A DNA stretch of 64,000 nt from Lateolabrax maculatus (taxonomy: Eukaryota; Chordata; Actinopteri; Acropomatiformes; Lateolabracidae), in the NCBI GenBank assembly GCA_031216445.1, contig CM062200.1, positions 10,605,001 through 10,669,000 on the forward strand, given 5' to 3'. Below are positions 48,801-62,839 of this stretch, one piece after another (position 1 is the stretch's first letter; each line of letters starts with the position of its first letter). The notes under the pieces were generated by a model. That model was not told the DNA's origin. It saw nothing but the letters and a program-made list of their open reading frames with translations, and made no database searches. The translations under genes and the position numbers were made by a program.

Positions 48801-51800
48801 AGACAGTACGTGGATTCACTGGCTCTTTTTTTTTTTCTGTCCTTGAGCTTTTGGGGGGTTTTTATCCAGACTGTTATATTATGCAGCAGGTAATTACTGC
48901 CAGTGAGTGAGCCAGTTTAATATTCTCCTCAAGGACAGCACACTGCAGGATCGAGCACCACTTGTATTTCATCCTTGTTGATTAGGCGTTTTACCATTCC
49001 TGTCCTTGTAGCTCTATTTTATCTTTATTATTTAAGACTTTTATTTAATATATATAACACCGTTGTGTTTGAGTCTAGATCTTGGAACAAGAAGAACACA
49101 AGCCTCTTAAGATCTCTGGGAGCATGATCACAAAAATCAAATCTTGCTCATTTTAGATAAAATTAAAAGATTTTCACTTATACACCATTGGAATTAGAAG
49201 TCAGAGATTCCACAATGCACAAAAATATTTGTTGTAGGCAGTTGTCAAACATTTGAGAGAAATTGCAGCCTCTGTCCCTTGTATAAATGTTGTTCAATTG
49301 TCCAGTTGCATTCCAGTAACATGGGCTCATATGATCCAGTAATGTTCACCCCCACCACTCGTTTTCTCTCTCCCACCTCAGACTCAGCGGGGACCACCAA
49401 TGCCTGCAGCTCCAACAACGGGGGCTGTCCCCACCTCTGTCTGCCCAAACCAGACAATAAAAAGACCTGTGCCTGCACCACAGGCTTTAACCCGTCTCAA
49501 GATGGCTCCCGCTGTGAACAGTATGAATCTTTCGCAATTGTCTCCACCCCCAAGTACATCCGTGGCTTCCACATAAACAGCTCCGATCACTCTGAGGCTA
49601 TGGTGCCTGTCGGTGGAAGTATGTTGGCTTAATATTGTTATATTTTGTTCTGCATATTGCCTTTAAATAATTACCAGTTACTACAAGTATGCAACTTGTT
49701 TATTTTTCTTCTTTCTATCCATTGCAGCTTCCTACTCCATTAAGAACAAGTTGGACCTCCATATCGAATCTGGCTTTGTATACTGGACTGACAACAGCAC
49801 CTCAACCTTATACAGGGGCATCTTCAGGACCAAAACAGATGGAGGGTATCAAAGCAGTGTCATCAACTCAGGCGTTGGAAGAGGAGGCATCCAGGGCCTC
49901 GCTGTAGACTGGGTTGCGGGTAAGAAGCCACTCAACCATCCAATCATCACTTCATTCGTCCATTATCTTTACAGGGAGGCTCTCTAGGAGCAAAGATATG
50001 AACTAGTACTTAGATAAATAGTTTTAAAGATCATACATTAATATCACTGAAGTGTATGCAGAATTAAATTCCTATTTTACCAGACTATAGTGCTTGACAT
50101 GGCATCTCTTTGCTCGCAGTAATGTTGTTGTTAATTATTATTCTTCTATTCTTTCCTGTCCCTCCATTCACTTTTTTAGGTAATTTATACTTCACCAATG
50201 CCTTTGAGAGTGAGACCTTCCTTGAGGTGGTCGCCATCAACACCACCTACCGAATGATTCTCTTAAAGTCCTCCCAGGACCGGCCCCGTGACCTGGCTGT
50301 CAGCCCCAAGCTTCGCTACCTCTTCTGGACTGATGGTGGCCAAACACCCAAGATTGAGCGGACCCTGCTGGATGGCACCAACCGCACTGTGTTGGCATCA
50401 GAAAGCCTAGCGTCACCCCGTGGCCTTACCATTGATTACACCAATGATTTCCTCTACTGGACAGATGATGTTCTCGATATGATCTCCCGAATGGCCGTGG
50501 ATGGCACACAGAGGCAGATTATCCGGTATGGGAGCCGTTATCCATCTCCAACAGGGATGGCTATATTAGGAAACTACATGCTGTGGGTGGATCAAAAGCT
50601 TGGGAAGCTCTTCCAGGCCAGTAAGGACCCAGCAAATTCAGACCAGCCAGAGGTGAGAGTTAAATTTGCTTAGTTTAACACACATTTTCAGCTTTTATGA
50701 TGATGCTGTTTTGTGATCTTCCATTACAATAATTTGTTTAACAGACACAATTTGTTTTGTGGAAACACAATATGTGGGCTCAAATATTACAGGGACTCTT
50801 CTCAATTTATATTCACAATTTCCTGTTGTTAGATTCACATGCACATAAACATAGTTTAGTTAGTCAGAAACAGTGTCATCATAGTTTACAGCATCACCCG
50901 GCTGTAACTAATGATAATTTTCATTATTGATTAACCTGCAGATTATTTTCTCAACGAATCAATTCATTGTTTGATCTAAAAAATGTCAGAAAATTGTAAA
51001 AAAATGCGACAACAAATGCCTTGTTTTGTCCGACCAACAATCCAATACCCAAATATGTTCAGTTTACAGTGAAATAAAATAGAGAAAAGCACAAAATCCT
51101 TACATTTGAGAAGCTGGAACAAACAAATGTTTGTCATTTTTGCTATTAAAAAAATGTCTTAAATTATTACAATAGTTTTCATTAATCAACAAATTGATTC
51201 ATTGTTTCAGCTCTGATCTACCTAATTTAATCTGACCTTGGCATAATGGGTCATTTCAAAGCAGCTTTCCAATCCAGTCAGAAAGTAATATTTACTTGGG
51301 TTGGACAAAAAGGAAACCCTCCCTTTGGGAACAGAGAAAACAGATGGCTGGAGGGCAATGAGTAGCATTTAGCAGCAGTATATCAATTTAGCATCTCCAA
51401 TAACAGTTAACAGTGGGAAGTCACATTTTATGTAGGTAAGGTATGACATAGATAAAGACCTGGTTGGTTTGTGGTAGAGTTGAAACATTTAGTCGTTTGA
51501 CAAAAAAATACTATATTATATATAGAATTATATATATATATAATTGTTTTTATATACACCTAAAAAGATTACTACAAACAAAATCTGTTAATTAATTGAA
51601 ATTAGAAAAGTCTCCATAAACCACTGGCCAGTGAACAGCATCAATACTGTTTTGGTATTACCATAATTTTCTTGTGGCCAGATAATTATTTTGTGAGAGA
51701 AATTCTCTCTATTCTGACAGACTGGGCACTTAAAGTCAGCTGACAACCATTAGTGATCCTGCTGTGAACGTGCTACGCCCGTGCCACTAAATAACAAAAC

Positions 51801-54800
51801 AATTTTTCTCAATGGCACCAGGTAATTCGAGACAACCTCGAGGGGCTGAAGGATGTCGCTGTCTTTGACGCTCATGTCCAGCCTACATCTGCCAACCAGG
51901 TGGGCTTTAATCCATGTCAAGAAGATAACGGACGCTGCCAGCAGCTTTGTTTCGCCATACCAGGCCAGGAGAAACCAAAATGTGGCTGTGCACATGGGTC
52001 ACTCCTTAATAATGGAGTAACCTGTGGTTATGGACAAGATGAGTTTCTAGTTTTCACCACAGACTACACACTGAATAGCTTGAGGTTAGACCCTGCGGAT
52101 CACAGCACCCCCTATCCAACGGTGAACTTGGGCTACAACTTGATGGCTTTGGATTATGACTTCAAGGAGAAGAGAATTTTCTTCACACAGTATATGGGGA
52201 TTGGTCGGAGCAGAATTGGCTACATCACCACGACATCCATCACCAGCCCGCCTGTCATCATAGCTACAAGTGAGTTTAACAATGATTGCTACTGTGTTCC
52301 CTTTGTGAGACTCCATCTTGTGTATTTTTCTTCCTGTTTTATTCTCACTCTTCTCTCTCACCCTGTTTTATTTTCACATTTCCTTCATGATCTTACCATT
52401 GTTTTATCTGTTTTTATTCAATATCCTCTCCTCTCTGTTGCACTGCTCAGATTTGGATGACCCCGAGGGATTGGCATTTGATTGGGTCAACAAGCGTCTC
52501 TACTTCACTGACTACTATCGCCGCAATGTGCAGTCCATGGGGGTGGACGGGATGAACCGCTCAGTAATCGCCCATGCGAACCGTCCCAGAGGCATCATTG
52601 TTGACCCTTGCTATGGGTAAAAGCCACAAACCATTATACATACATACATTACCACCAAATGTCTACAGATTGGACATAGATGCAGTGATTGCTGTAGTCA
52701 GTGTGGCGTGATCGTCAAAGTAAATACATGAGCTCCTCTCTTCTCCCTTTTCACTCTGCTCTTTCTGCCCAGTTACCTGTACTGGACTGACTGGGGAAGT
52801 CCAGCTAAGATTGAGAGGGCCACACTTGGTGGAAACTTTCGCACCGCCATCATCAACAGCAGCCTGACAACGCCCAATGGCCTGTCTCTGGACTACGAGG
52901 AAAGAATGCTCTACTGGGCAGATGCCTCATTGTATGTTCAGTTTTTTAACATATACTGTATTGCAGCAGATCCAATACTGCTGACATTTTTTGAAAACTC
53001 CTCTGCTCCCCCCCGTTTCCTGCAGAGATAAGATTGAGCGTGCCACTCTGACTGGTAAGAACCGACAAGTGATCTTGCGGGGTGTCCAGTACCCGTACGC
53101 CATGACTGTCTTCCAACAGGACATCTTCTGGACCGACTGGACTGAGAGAGGCGTCTTAAGGGCTGGGAAGGATGATGGCTCTGGCTTCGCAGTGCTGGCT
53201 CAGGACCTGCAGTACCGGCCAAACGACATCCATGTTTTTTCCGCATCTAAGCAGGAGAGCTGCTCCAGCTCCTGTCAGCAGTTCAACGGAGGCTGCAGTA
53301 ATGTCTGTGTTCCCGGTAAGTGCAGACTCTTCCTTGTGGGTGCTACTACACAAGGCACTGAATCCTCTCTAATACTCCCTTCAAGTTGCACAGCAGCCAA
53401 CAGGATAAGACAGTGATTTTACAGGCAACCTTGCCTCAAAAATCTAAAATTATGAATAGAGCTTTGGACAGCTCTTATTTTTGTGCATTTGATTCATCAT
53501 TTTTGGTGCCATAATAATATAAAATATTCTTAAATTCCCTCACCTCTTGTAATTTTTCCTTGCAGGTCCACTGGGCCCAGAATGCCAGTGTCCTAATCAG
53601 GGGAAATGGTACCTGGCCAACAACGGCAAAGACTGTATCCAAGACACAGGGAAACGCTGTCAGCCAGAGCAGTTCACCTGTCTCAATGGTAACTGCATCT
53701 CAGCACGCTGGAAGTGTGACGGCTTCAACGACTGCCATGATAACTCGGATGAACTGGAGCGAGTGTGTGGTGAGAGATGAGGTTTAATGTAATTTAATCA
53801 GTGGATGGTTATCATTTTGAGTAGACATATAGAAGCAAACCAAGTAAACAGGCAGGTTTAAAAATGTTCTGCATAAACAAAATAGTGATGTCCGTTAAAC
53901 TGTGGGTTGCAGCTATTACTTGCTCCACAAAAGAGAGAGCAGAAAGCCTTAAACATAAACAACATGTCAAGACAGTAAATCAGCACTCTGTCCTACTTCT
54001 CAGCTTTCCACACCTGCTCAGCCATGGACTTCACCTGTGACAACGGACGCTGCGTGCAACTCAGCTACACCTGCGACTACACAGATGACTGTGGTGACAA
54101 CAGTGACGAGCGAGGCTGCCCCTTCCCCACATGTAACCCCTCTACTGAGTTCACCTGCGGCAACGGACGCTGCATAAGTGCGGCCTTTGTCTGTGACGGC
54201 CACAACGACTGCCGAGATAACGCCACCTCTGATGAAATCAACTGCCGTGAGTGATTATTCGGCTGAATAAGGGATTGATTTATTAACTGATGGATTGATT
54301 ATTGTTCTTCTAACGTCATAGTAACCATCTACTCTTCCGCAGTTACTAGTTTAAGTTCCCTTGAGCAAAGCATTACTCAGGTGCCAATAGAGAAGAAGAA
54401 CACAGCTGTGATATCCACTTTCCTAATGTGATTCTGTATTGCTGAATAAGAGCAGCAGCGCTGTGTTCTTGATCCTGTAGTTGATGATTTGATCTTTGCT
54501 TTCTCCAGCTGACAGGACATGCCCTGCGGGCCAGGTCAAATGTGATCGCAACAACATATGCATCTACCCCGAAAACCTCTGTGACGGCTACAACAACTGT
54601 GGAGACAACAGTGATGAGAATCCTCTCTTCTGTGGTAAGTTTGAACACTCGGTATTTGTCCTGCTGATGAGTGAGAGAGTGTGAGAAAGAGAGACATGCC
54701 AGTACTGTATCACCTACAAAGTTTATATTTACCTGCTGAGTAGTTTCAGTTGAACTCTACATGGATATATATCCACATCTGTGCAATTGTTACTGTCCTG

Positions 54801-56774
54801 CAGCGGGTCGTACATGCTCTCCGGACCAGTTTCGCTGCGATGGAGGGAAGTGTATCCCTGACTCTTGGGTGTGTGACTCCATCAGAGACTGCAGTGATGG
54901 GACAGATGAACCTCCATCCTGTGGTGAGTTCTCTGCATTTACATTTGACATTTAGACTTTTTAGGCAGGTGCAACTGTGCAACTTAGAGTCTTGATATCT
55001 TGACATGACTTGATTAGTCACACGTTGAGTTCACACGTTGACTTTGTAGTTACTAGCCATTATTTTATGTTTCTAGTATGATTTTTAGTTTGTTAAGTGA
55101 GTTGTTGCATTGGAATGACACATTATATATATATTAACTTCATTTTTTGCTTATAACTCACAGCCAAAATTGTGCAAAAGTTAAACCAAAGTATGGTTTA
55201 CAGTCTGTATTAACTTGTCTTTTGCAAGTGCCTTCATTATTTAAAGTGTTAATTGTTAAAAAAAAAAGTAAGTAAATTCTCATTATTGAAGTCTTATTAT
55301 TTATTATTTAATAAAAGTGTATTATGCTTCATAAGATAACAGAAATAATATCATATAAATAACATTGACCAGCAGTCAATTTGTCCGAATAGATGCCACA
55401 TTTTTTTGAAGGATGGTTATCAGTGACCTGTTAATATGACAGTGATCAGTGATTCCTATGTCTTAAATGTGTTACCTTTCAAAATTAATTTTTCAGCTTT
55501 TTGTGACAACTAATTAGTGGTCTGTAATTAGAGTAGATTTCTTAATGCCTCTTGAAAATGATCTCTCTTTCTTTGTTCCTGTGCAGAGGATCAAATCAGA
55601 ACATGCAATCCCAGCCAGTTCACCTGTACCAATGGAAACTGCATCCCCCAGTCAATGGTCTGTGATGGCAGCAATGACTGCTGGGACAACAGTGACGAGG
55701 CTCCTGAACTGCAGTGTGGTGAGATAGGACTTTTACAATATTTTTCACACTCTGTGAGGTTAATACTGGTAATTTATTTGTGATTGCTAAAAAAAAATAC
55801 ACTATATTTGTTTTTTTCTCAGCTCTATCACATGTCTCATCTGAATGCCTCCACATACATTTTTATCATATGTGGTCTTAAAACCAGATTTTAAGACAAA
55901 TGTGTTATCTATTATATAGTTTATCCTTCCCTGGTTGACCCTTCTTATCCTCTCTCTGTCTCCTGCAGGCCAGCGTACCTGCAGTTCCAACCAGTTCACG
56001 TGCCCAACCTGGTACCCCGGCCACCCACGCTGTGTGCCGTTAAGCTTTGTGTGTGATGGGGAGAAAGACTGCGCCAACGCGGCTGATGAGCTCCAGAACT
56101 GCCCCAATCGCACCTGCCATATGAACGAGTTTGCCTGTTCCAACGGGCTTTGCATCTTTCTCCCCTACCAGTAAGTAGGAAGTGTGAGCGAGTGAATAAA
56201 AGTAGACATTTGTTTACTAGTCCGGAAAGCAATTCTCTTGTCACTGAACAGAGTCTGATGAATTACTCCTCCTCCCCAGCTGTGACCGTGTGAATGACTG
56301 CGGGGACGGCAGTGACGAGTTGGACTGTACCTATGACACATGCAGCAACAACCAGTTCACCTGTAGCAACGGCGCCTGCATCCCCACCTCTTTCACCTGC
56401 GACGGGGAGAGCGACTGTATGGATGGCTCAGATGAGGCGGACAGCCTGTGCATCACGCCCCAGCCCACTTGTGCTCCCCAGCAGTACATGTGCAAGTCAG
56501 GCGAGTGCATTGACATCAGTAAGGTGTGCAACGGACAGAAGGACTGTCAAGACAACAGCGACGAAAAAGGCTGCGGTGAGAAAAATGGAAATATGACAAT
56601 ATGACAATATATATATATGTATGTATGTATGTATAACCTACATTTTTATATCATATTATAAATTAATTACAAATTTAATTAATTGAATTTGTTAAAATAT
56701 CAAACATTGTGAAACATTTCCAACATCCTTTAGTTTTGTTTCACAACAGTCCAAAACCCAAATATGTATGTATG

Positions 56775-56854
<80 letters not shown>

Positions 56855-59800
56855 CACACACATACATATATCTTTGTCACATTGTTTTCCTGTCTATTCT
56901 CTACTTGGTCTTCTTTCCTTGTTCTGTTTAGGGGTCAATGAGTGCCGCAACCCGTCAGTCCACAAGTGTGCCCAGCTCTGCACCGACACCCTCACCGGTT
57001 ACTACTGCTCCTGCAACCCTGGCTACCGACTCATGCCAGATGGCAAAGCCTGCGAGGACCTCAACGAGTGTCTCAGCACACCCGCCGTCTGCAGCCAGAT
57101 CTGCGAGAACACTGTTGGCTCGTACCACTGCAAATGTGCCCCTGGGTACATCCGTGAAGCAGATGGACGCACCTGTCGTCAGAACAGTGGCATTGCCCCA
57201 TACTTGTTGTACAGTAATCGCTACTACATCCGCAATTTGACGACTGATGGGTCACATTTGAGTATAGTCCTGCAGGGGTTGTCCAATGTGGTGGGGTTGG
57301 ATTTTGACCACTCTGAGAAGAGGCTATACTGGCTGGATGAAGGGACGGGAAAGATTGAGAGGATGCGTTTTGACGGGACTGACAGGGAGACGCTGGTGGA
57401 TGATGGTCTGATAGGAGCCGAAAGCCTGGCGCTGGATTGGGTGGGCAGGTGTGTGGGGAGGAACTTCATTAAACAACATTATTAAAGCTATCTCTTTTTT
57501 CATTATATTTGTTAATAAAAAATGCATTATTTAATAGTTTATGAAAAAATAAGCAGTCCAATACAATACATTTGTGTGAAAACAGAGCAAATTTGCACTA
57601 GAAATTTGACTCTTTTTCTTTTTTGTAAACACTGAATATCAGGGATGTCAGTGAAAACAATTTTTGCCTCTTGCAGGAAGTTATACTGGGTGGATGGTTA
57701 TTATGGCTCAATTCATGTGATGGAGCTGGATGGGCGCTACCAGAAGAGGCTTCTGTCAGGAGAGTTCACAGATGGAAATGCCACTTTTATTATTAGCCGA
57801 CCTCGTGCTGTGGCTGTCAACCCTAAATATGGGTACCCTCACACACACCTACACAAACACACACATACACACAGAAGCCCTAATAGTCGAATACCTAATG
57901 ACAGGTACATAGGACATGTAATCTTGTGCTGTCTGTACTGGTCCAGTTAGACACAGGAACTGGAAAGGTAATAAAATGTGTCCAGAAATAAAATATTAGG
58001 TATTACTAGCTTTTTGCTATTTGCTGAAGATGTGTTATAATAATAAATTGACTGTTTTAATCCTTTGTTTGGATTTTTCCTATCCCTCCTTCCTGTCCTG
58101 TTTTGCCCCAGATGGCTGTACTGGACCGACTGGGGCGACACAGCGTACATCGGCAGAGCTGGCATGGATGGAAACAATGTCACTGCTATTATCACAACCA
58201 AGCTGGAGTGGCCCAGTGCTCTGACCATAGACTACACCACCAACAAGATCTTCTTTGCTGATTCCCACCTTAACTTTTTGGAGTGAGTTCAGAGATTATC
58301 GCTGTTTAATGGTACCGGTGAAATGCTTACATTGTGTATTAACTCTCCAATGTGTCAACCTTTAGCTTTGCAGACATGGACGGCCAGAACCGACACCGGG
58401 CCATTGCTGGCACACTCCCCCATGTGTTTGCTGTTTCCCTGTTCGAGGACTGGGTTTACTGGACGGACTGGAACACACACACAGTGGAGAAAGCCCACAA
58501 GTACACTGGCGAACAGCGCACGGTCATGGGCAACAACACACATCGGCCCTATGACATTCACGTCTACCACCCCTACAGGCAGCCTCGCAGTACGTACATT
58601 TGAACTGTAGATGCTTGTATTTTTATTTTCTCAATGGACTGCAGCTCGATATTGACCAATATGTTATTTTAAACCAACTTATTTCCCAGGTGAAAACCCC
58701 TGCTCCTCCCATAGTCTGACCTGCAGTCATTTGTGTCTGATTGCTCCTGGTGGGCAGCAAGCTTCCTGCAAGTGTCCAGATCACTTTATTGGTCTCGCTG
58801 TGGGCTTCAAAATCCAGTGCGTCGCAGACTGCTCCAGCACCCAGTTCCGCTGTGGGGACAATGAGAGGTCAGTCAGACATAAAATCCTGTGTGTTCCCAT
58901 TTCACAGTCCCCACAAATCGAATCAATCTAGCCGGCCGCATTGTTCTGTCACTGTAAACTCAAGTCATTGGAAAATAATGAAAATGGATAGGATTGTTTC
59001 CAGAGCTTTATATATTTGGGAATTGCCCACAAGAGCCTGTGAATCTATGAATAATCTGTCATCTGTGAAAAGCTGACCTGTTTGTGCTTTCTCTTGTCGT
59101 CAGGTGTGTTCCTATTTGGTGGAAGTGCGATGGCCAGTCAGATTGCGGTGATGGGTCAGATGAACCTCAGACCTGCCCGCCCCGTTATTGCCCCATTGGC
59201 CAGTTCCAGTGTCAGGACGGCAACTGTACCTATCCAGGCTTCCTCTGCGACGGCCACTCGGACTGCCCCGACGGTTCAGACGAGGATGCGGCTCTCTGCA
59301 GTATGACACTTAACATAGTTACTGTAATTAAAATCAGATAGGACGCTGAAATTAAAGATGTTCTACACTTGCATAATTTAAATTTTAACTATGATTATTT
59401 AATGTCTGGATTGTTTATTGAAGAATATATTTACCGGTAAAAATTCAGGCTTCAGCCAGGCTTAACCTCAGCAGAAGCCCTCAAACTTCAGACTTAATTC
59501 AGGCGGGTGGTTCAGTTTGGACTCTAGTCAAGCTGCTGTCTGTCCGGGTAGGTGACCACCGATGCCAGGAAAACCAGTTCCAGTGTAAAAACAAGAAGTG
59601 CATCCCTGTGTCCTGGCACTGCGACGGAGTAAATGACTGTTCAGACGGCAGCGACGAGGATGCAGAGACTTGTTCCCAGAGGACCTGTCGCCCGGGACAG
59701 TTCCAGTGTGCCAACGGGCGCTGTCTACCATCGAGCTACGTGTGTGATGCCCAGGACGACTGTGGGGATGGATCTGACGAACCGTACGAAACCTGCAGTA

Positions 59801-62800
59801 AGTGGCACATTGTCACATGGCAGTTTTAGTGAATCAAAGCCAGACAGAAACAAGAAAATTACACAATACACTACTTAAACTGATGATCTTATCCACATTG
59901 GTGAACCAGGACAGAGGTATGATGTCTCGTTCATGGGCTGTGGCAGGAATTAAACCTGTGACACCCCTGATTTCTCTTATACATGTCTGTGATGAGCTGC
60001 TGTAATTGATAGTAGCAGTGAACTGTGGCAGGAAAGAGCTGACAGTTTAATCAAGCAGAGATGTTTTTCAGTTATACATAATCAATGCAGACTTGTATTT
60101 AGAGGCACAGACTATTTATCTTTTCCCCTCTCATCCTCTTCCTTCTGCTCTTACTCACTGTCTGTTTTGCTGTGTCTCATTTCTGTCTTCATCATCATCA
60201 TTTTATTTGTACTTTTCTGTGTCTCACTCACCTTTGTCCCATGTATCATGTCTCTCTTTCTCCGTCCAGTGGGTCCAGACTACAAGTGTGATGAGGACAC
60301 GGAGTTCTCCTGCAAGACAAACTACCGCTGTATTCCTCGGTGGGCACGCTGTGACGGCACCAACGATTGCATCGACAACAGCGACGAGCAAGGCTGTGGT
60401 CAGTGCTTCTGTGTCAGCAGATGTGTTACAATGTGGAGGCACGGCTGTAACAAAGACTGCACTAATTGAGAAAAATTACATCCAAGGACCAAATTTGGCA
60501 GTAAAATACAAAACTTCTTATGTCTTTCAAAATAGCTTAAAGAGTTTCTTGTAGATTATATTATTGGATGACAGTATTATTGATACGTTTTTCAATTGGC
60601 AGAATAGATTTTAGTCAACATCTGATAGTGGCCAAGACCAAAACAAGTTAAAGTCAAAATATGAGTATGATGGCAACACAAACAAAATGTATGTGATGTT
60701 ACACTACAGCTCTACAGTGTACAGTGTGACGCAAAGTAGGAGACATAAGGAGAGACACTGACTGCAGCTTTTAATTGGAGAGGAACAAGCAATCACCTTT
60801 TTTTTAATCTTTACTTATTTTAGATTTTTATAAATGGGGATTAATGGGTTTGATTGTCCTTTATTTCTTGAGAGTTTGAAAGTATAACATAGCTCATTAA
60901 GGCAATTATTTATTTTTTTCTTTACTTAAGTACCTTCTTTTGTCTAAGTAACACTTCGAACAATGCACAGCAAATTGTATGTATTAACTGTGGTCACTGA
61001 TTGACCACATGTTGAATCATCTTTTCAGTCCGTTTCTGACTTTGTCTTCCAACAGAGGAGGTGACCTGTGATCCTCTTGGAGATTTCCGATGTGACAACC
61101 ACCTCTGTGTCCCCATCCGCTGGCAGTGTGATGGCTCCAATGACTGTGGTGACGGCTCAGATGAGAGGAACTGCCGTGAGTGTCCAACTGCCTTTTTTTT
61201 TTTTTTGCCCTCTTCAGTTTAGCCCTGTGCTTTGGGTTATGGTTCAATCTGGGAGTTGCAAAAACATTTGCTGATGTAATCTTCCTTAATGCAGACCTAA
61301 CCATGCATTACTCACACTGTATATTTAAATCATCTTAAAAAAAAGCCTTTTTGTATAGTTTGAACCTGTTAAGGGTGTGTGTGAACAGAAAGACTTGATT
61401 TCATACTGAAGATAGATATATGTGTGTCTCTCTCTTATGGCGATTGTGGCCTATAGAGCCAAGGCCTTGCTCGGAAAGTGAGTTTCAATGTGACAACGCA
61501 CAGTGCATCCCTGGAAACTGGGTGTGTGACCATGACAACGACTGTGGGGACAACTCAGATGAACGGGATTGTGGTGAGCAAGAGCGGCACACAAACTCAC
61601 TCACTTGAAATACTCTCTGTCATAAATGGCACACACGTTACCATCCTGGCTCTCTTCCAGAGTTGCAGACGTGTCGTCCAGGTTATTTCCAGTGTGACTC
61701 AGGTCACTGTATCCCCGCTGCTCTGCAGTGTGATGGCCGGCCTGATTGTCAGGACCTGTCAGATGAGACCAGCTGTCGTAAGTAAACAACATTAAAAACG
61801 AATGGCAAACTGCCTGGCCCCTAGAGCGTTTCAGTGCACTTGTATTTTGAGTGTGTGCATGTCCTTAGTTTCAAATTATTGAAGTGTAAAGTCTCCTGAA
61901 ACTTCTTCTGTCTTGAGTGAACCCACTCTAAGATTTCCTTCACACAGTTGACATCAGTGATTAACTATTTTTTCCCCACTGTGACAGCTACTCGTTACCC
62001 AGGAGGCCGCTGGTGCCCTCAGCATCAGTTCCAGTGTGGGAACCGTCTGTGTGTGAACCCGAGTTGGGTTTGCGATGGCGTTGATGACTGTGGGGATCGC
62101 TCTGATGAGCAGCTCAGTTTATGCTGTGAGAAACATTTTGTTTATTGTGTATGGCAAAGTTTTGTGAAAAGTATTTTTGTGTATTTTGCAAGTAGTGTTT
62201 TTTTGATCATTTTTACTTGCAGAGGTTGGTTTAAACTCAGATTTGTGTGTGTTTGAGCAGTGAACATCACGTGTGAGATGCCGTCCAGGTTCCGCTGTGC
62301 AAACGGCTATTGTATCTACTCCGGCCTGCTTTGCAACCAGAAGGACGACTGTGGAGACGGCAGTGACGAGAAGGAAGAACTCTGTATGAATCACATACAC
62401 CACAATCTATACAGTTCATCATGGCTATTTTGAATAGAAACATTGCTCCTTACCCATTGTATAATTAACATTGTGTGTTAACATCCCCACTCACCAAATC
62501 GGTTTCTGAAATCCTCCTGAAGGCAGAATTTTGAAGCGAAGACTAAGACATTCAGCTAAAGAAAGACATCAAGCTAGACAAATAAATAATCTTGAATATA
62601 TAACTATTATTTACAGTCAAGAATACAGGTCAGATTGTTACTATGACATTATCAAAAGATATTTAAAATGATCACAAGCTAACAAGTTTGAATGAGGTGT
62701 AAACAAAGCAGAAATGCATATATGCACACACATACAGAGATAAACATAGATACATAGACGTACTGTCCCTCTACGTACAATAAATAAGGTTATTTATATA

Positions 62801-62839
<39 letters not shown>

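Noticed and set aside
56709..57485. 258-codon open frame starting in the CA/TA microsatellite
   Set aside because: Only the part from 56932 is lrp2 exon 51; the upstream part is intronic repeat preceding a good acceptor at 56930-56931.
59880..60010. Possible tRNA-derived SINE fragment near lrp2 exon 57
   Set aside because: Words such as GGAATTAAACCTGTGACACC hint at a tRNA-like head, but no A-box and B-box pair or tail could be shown.
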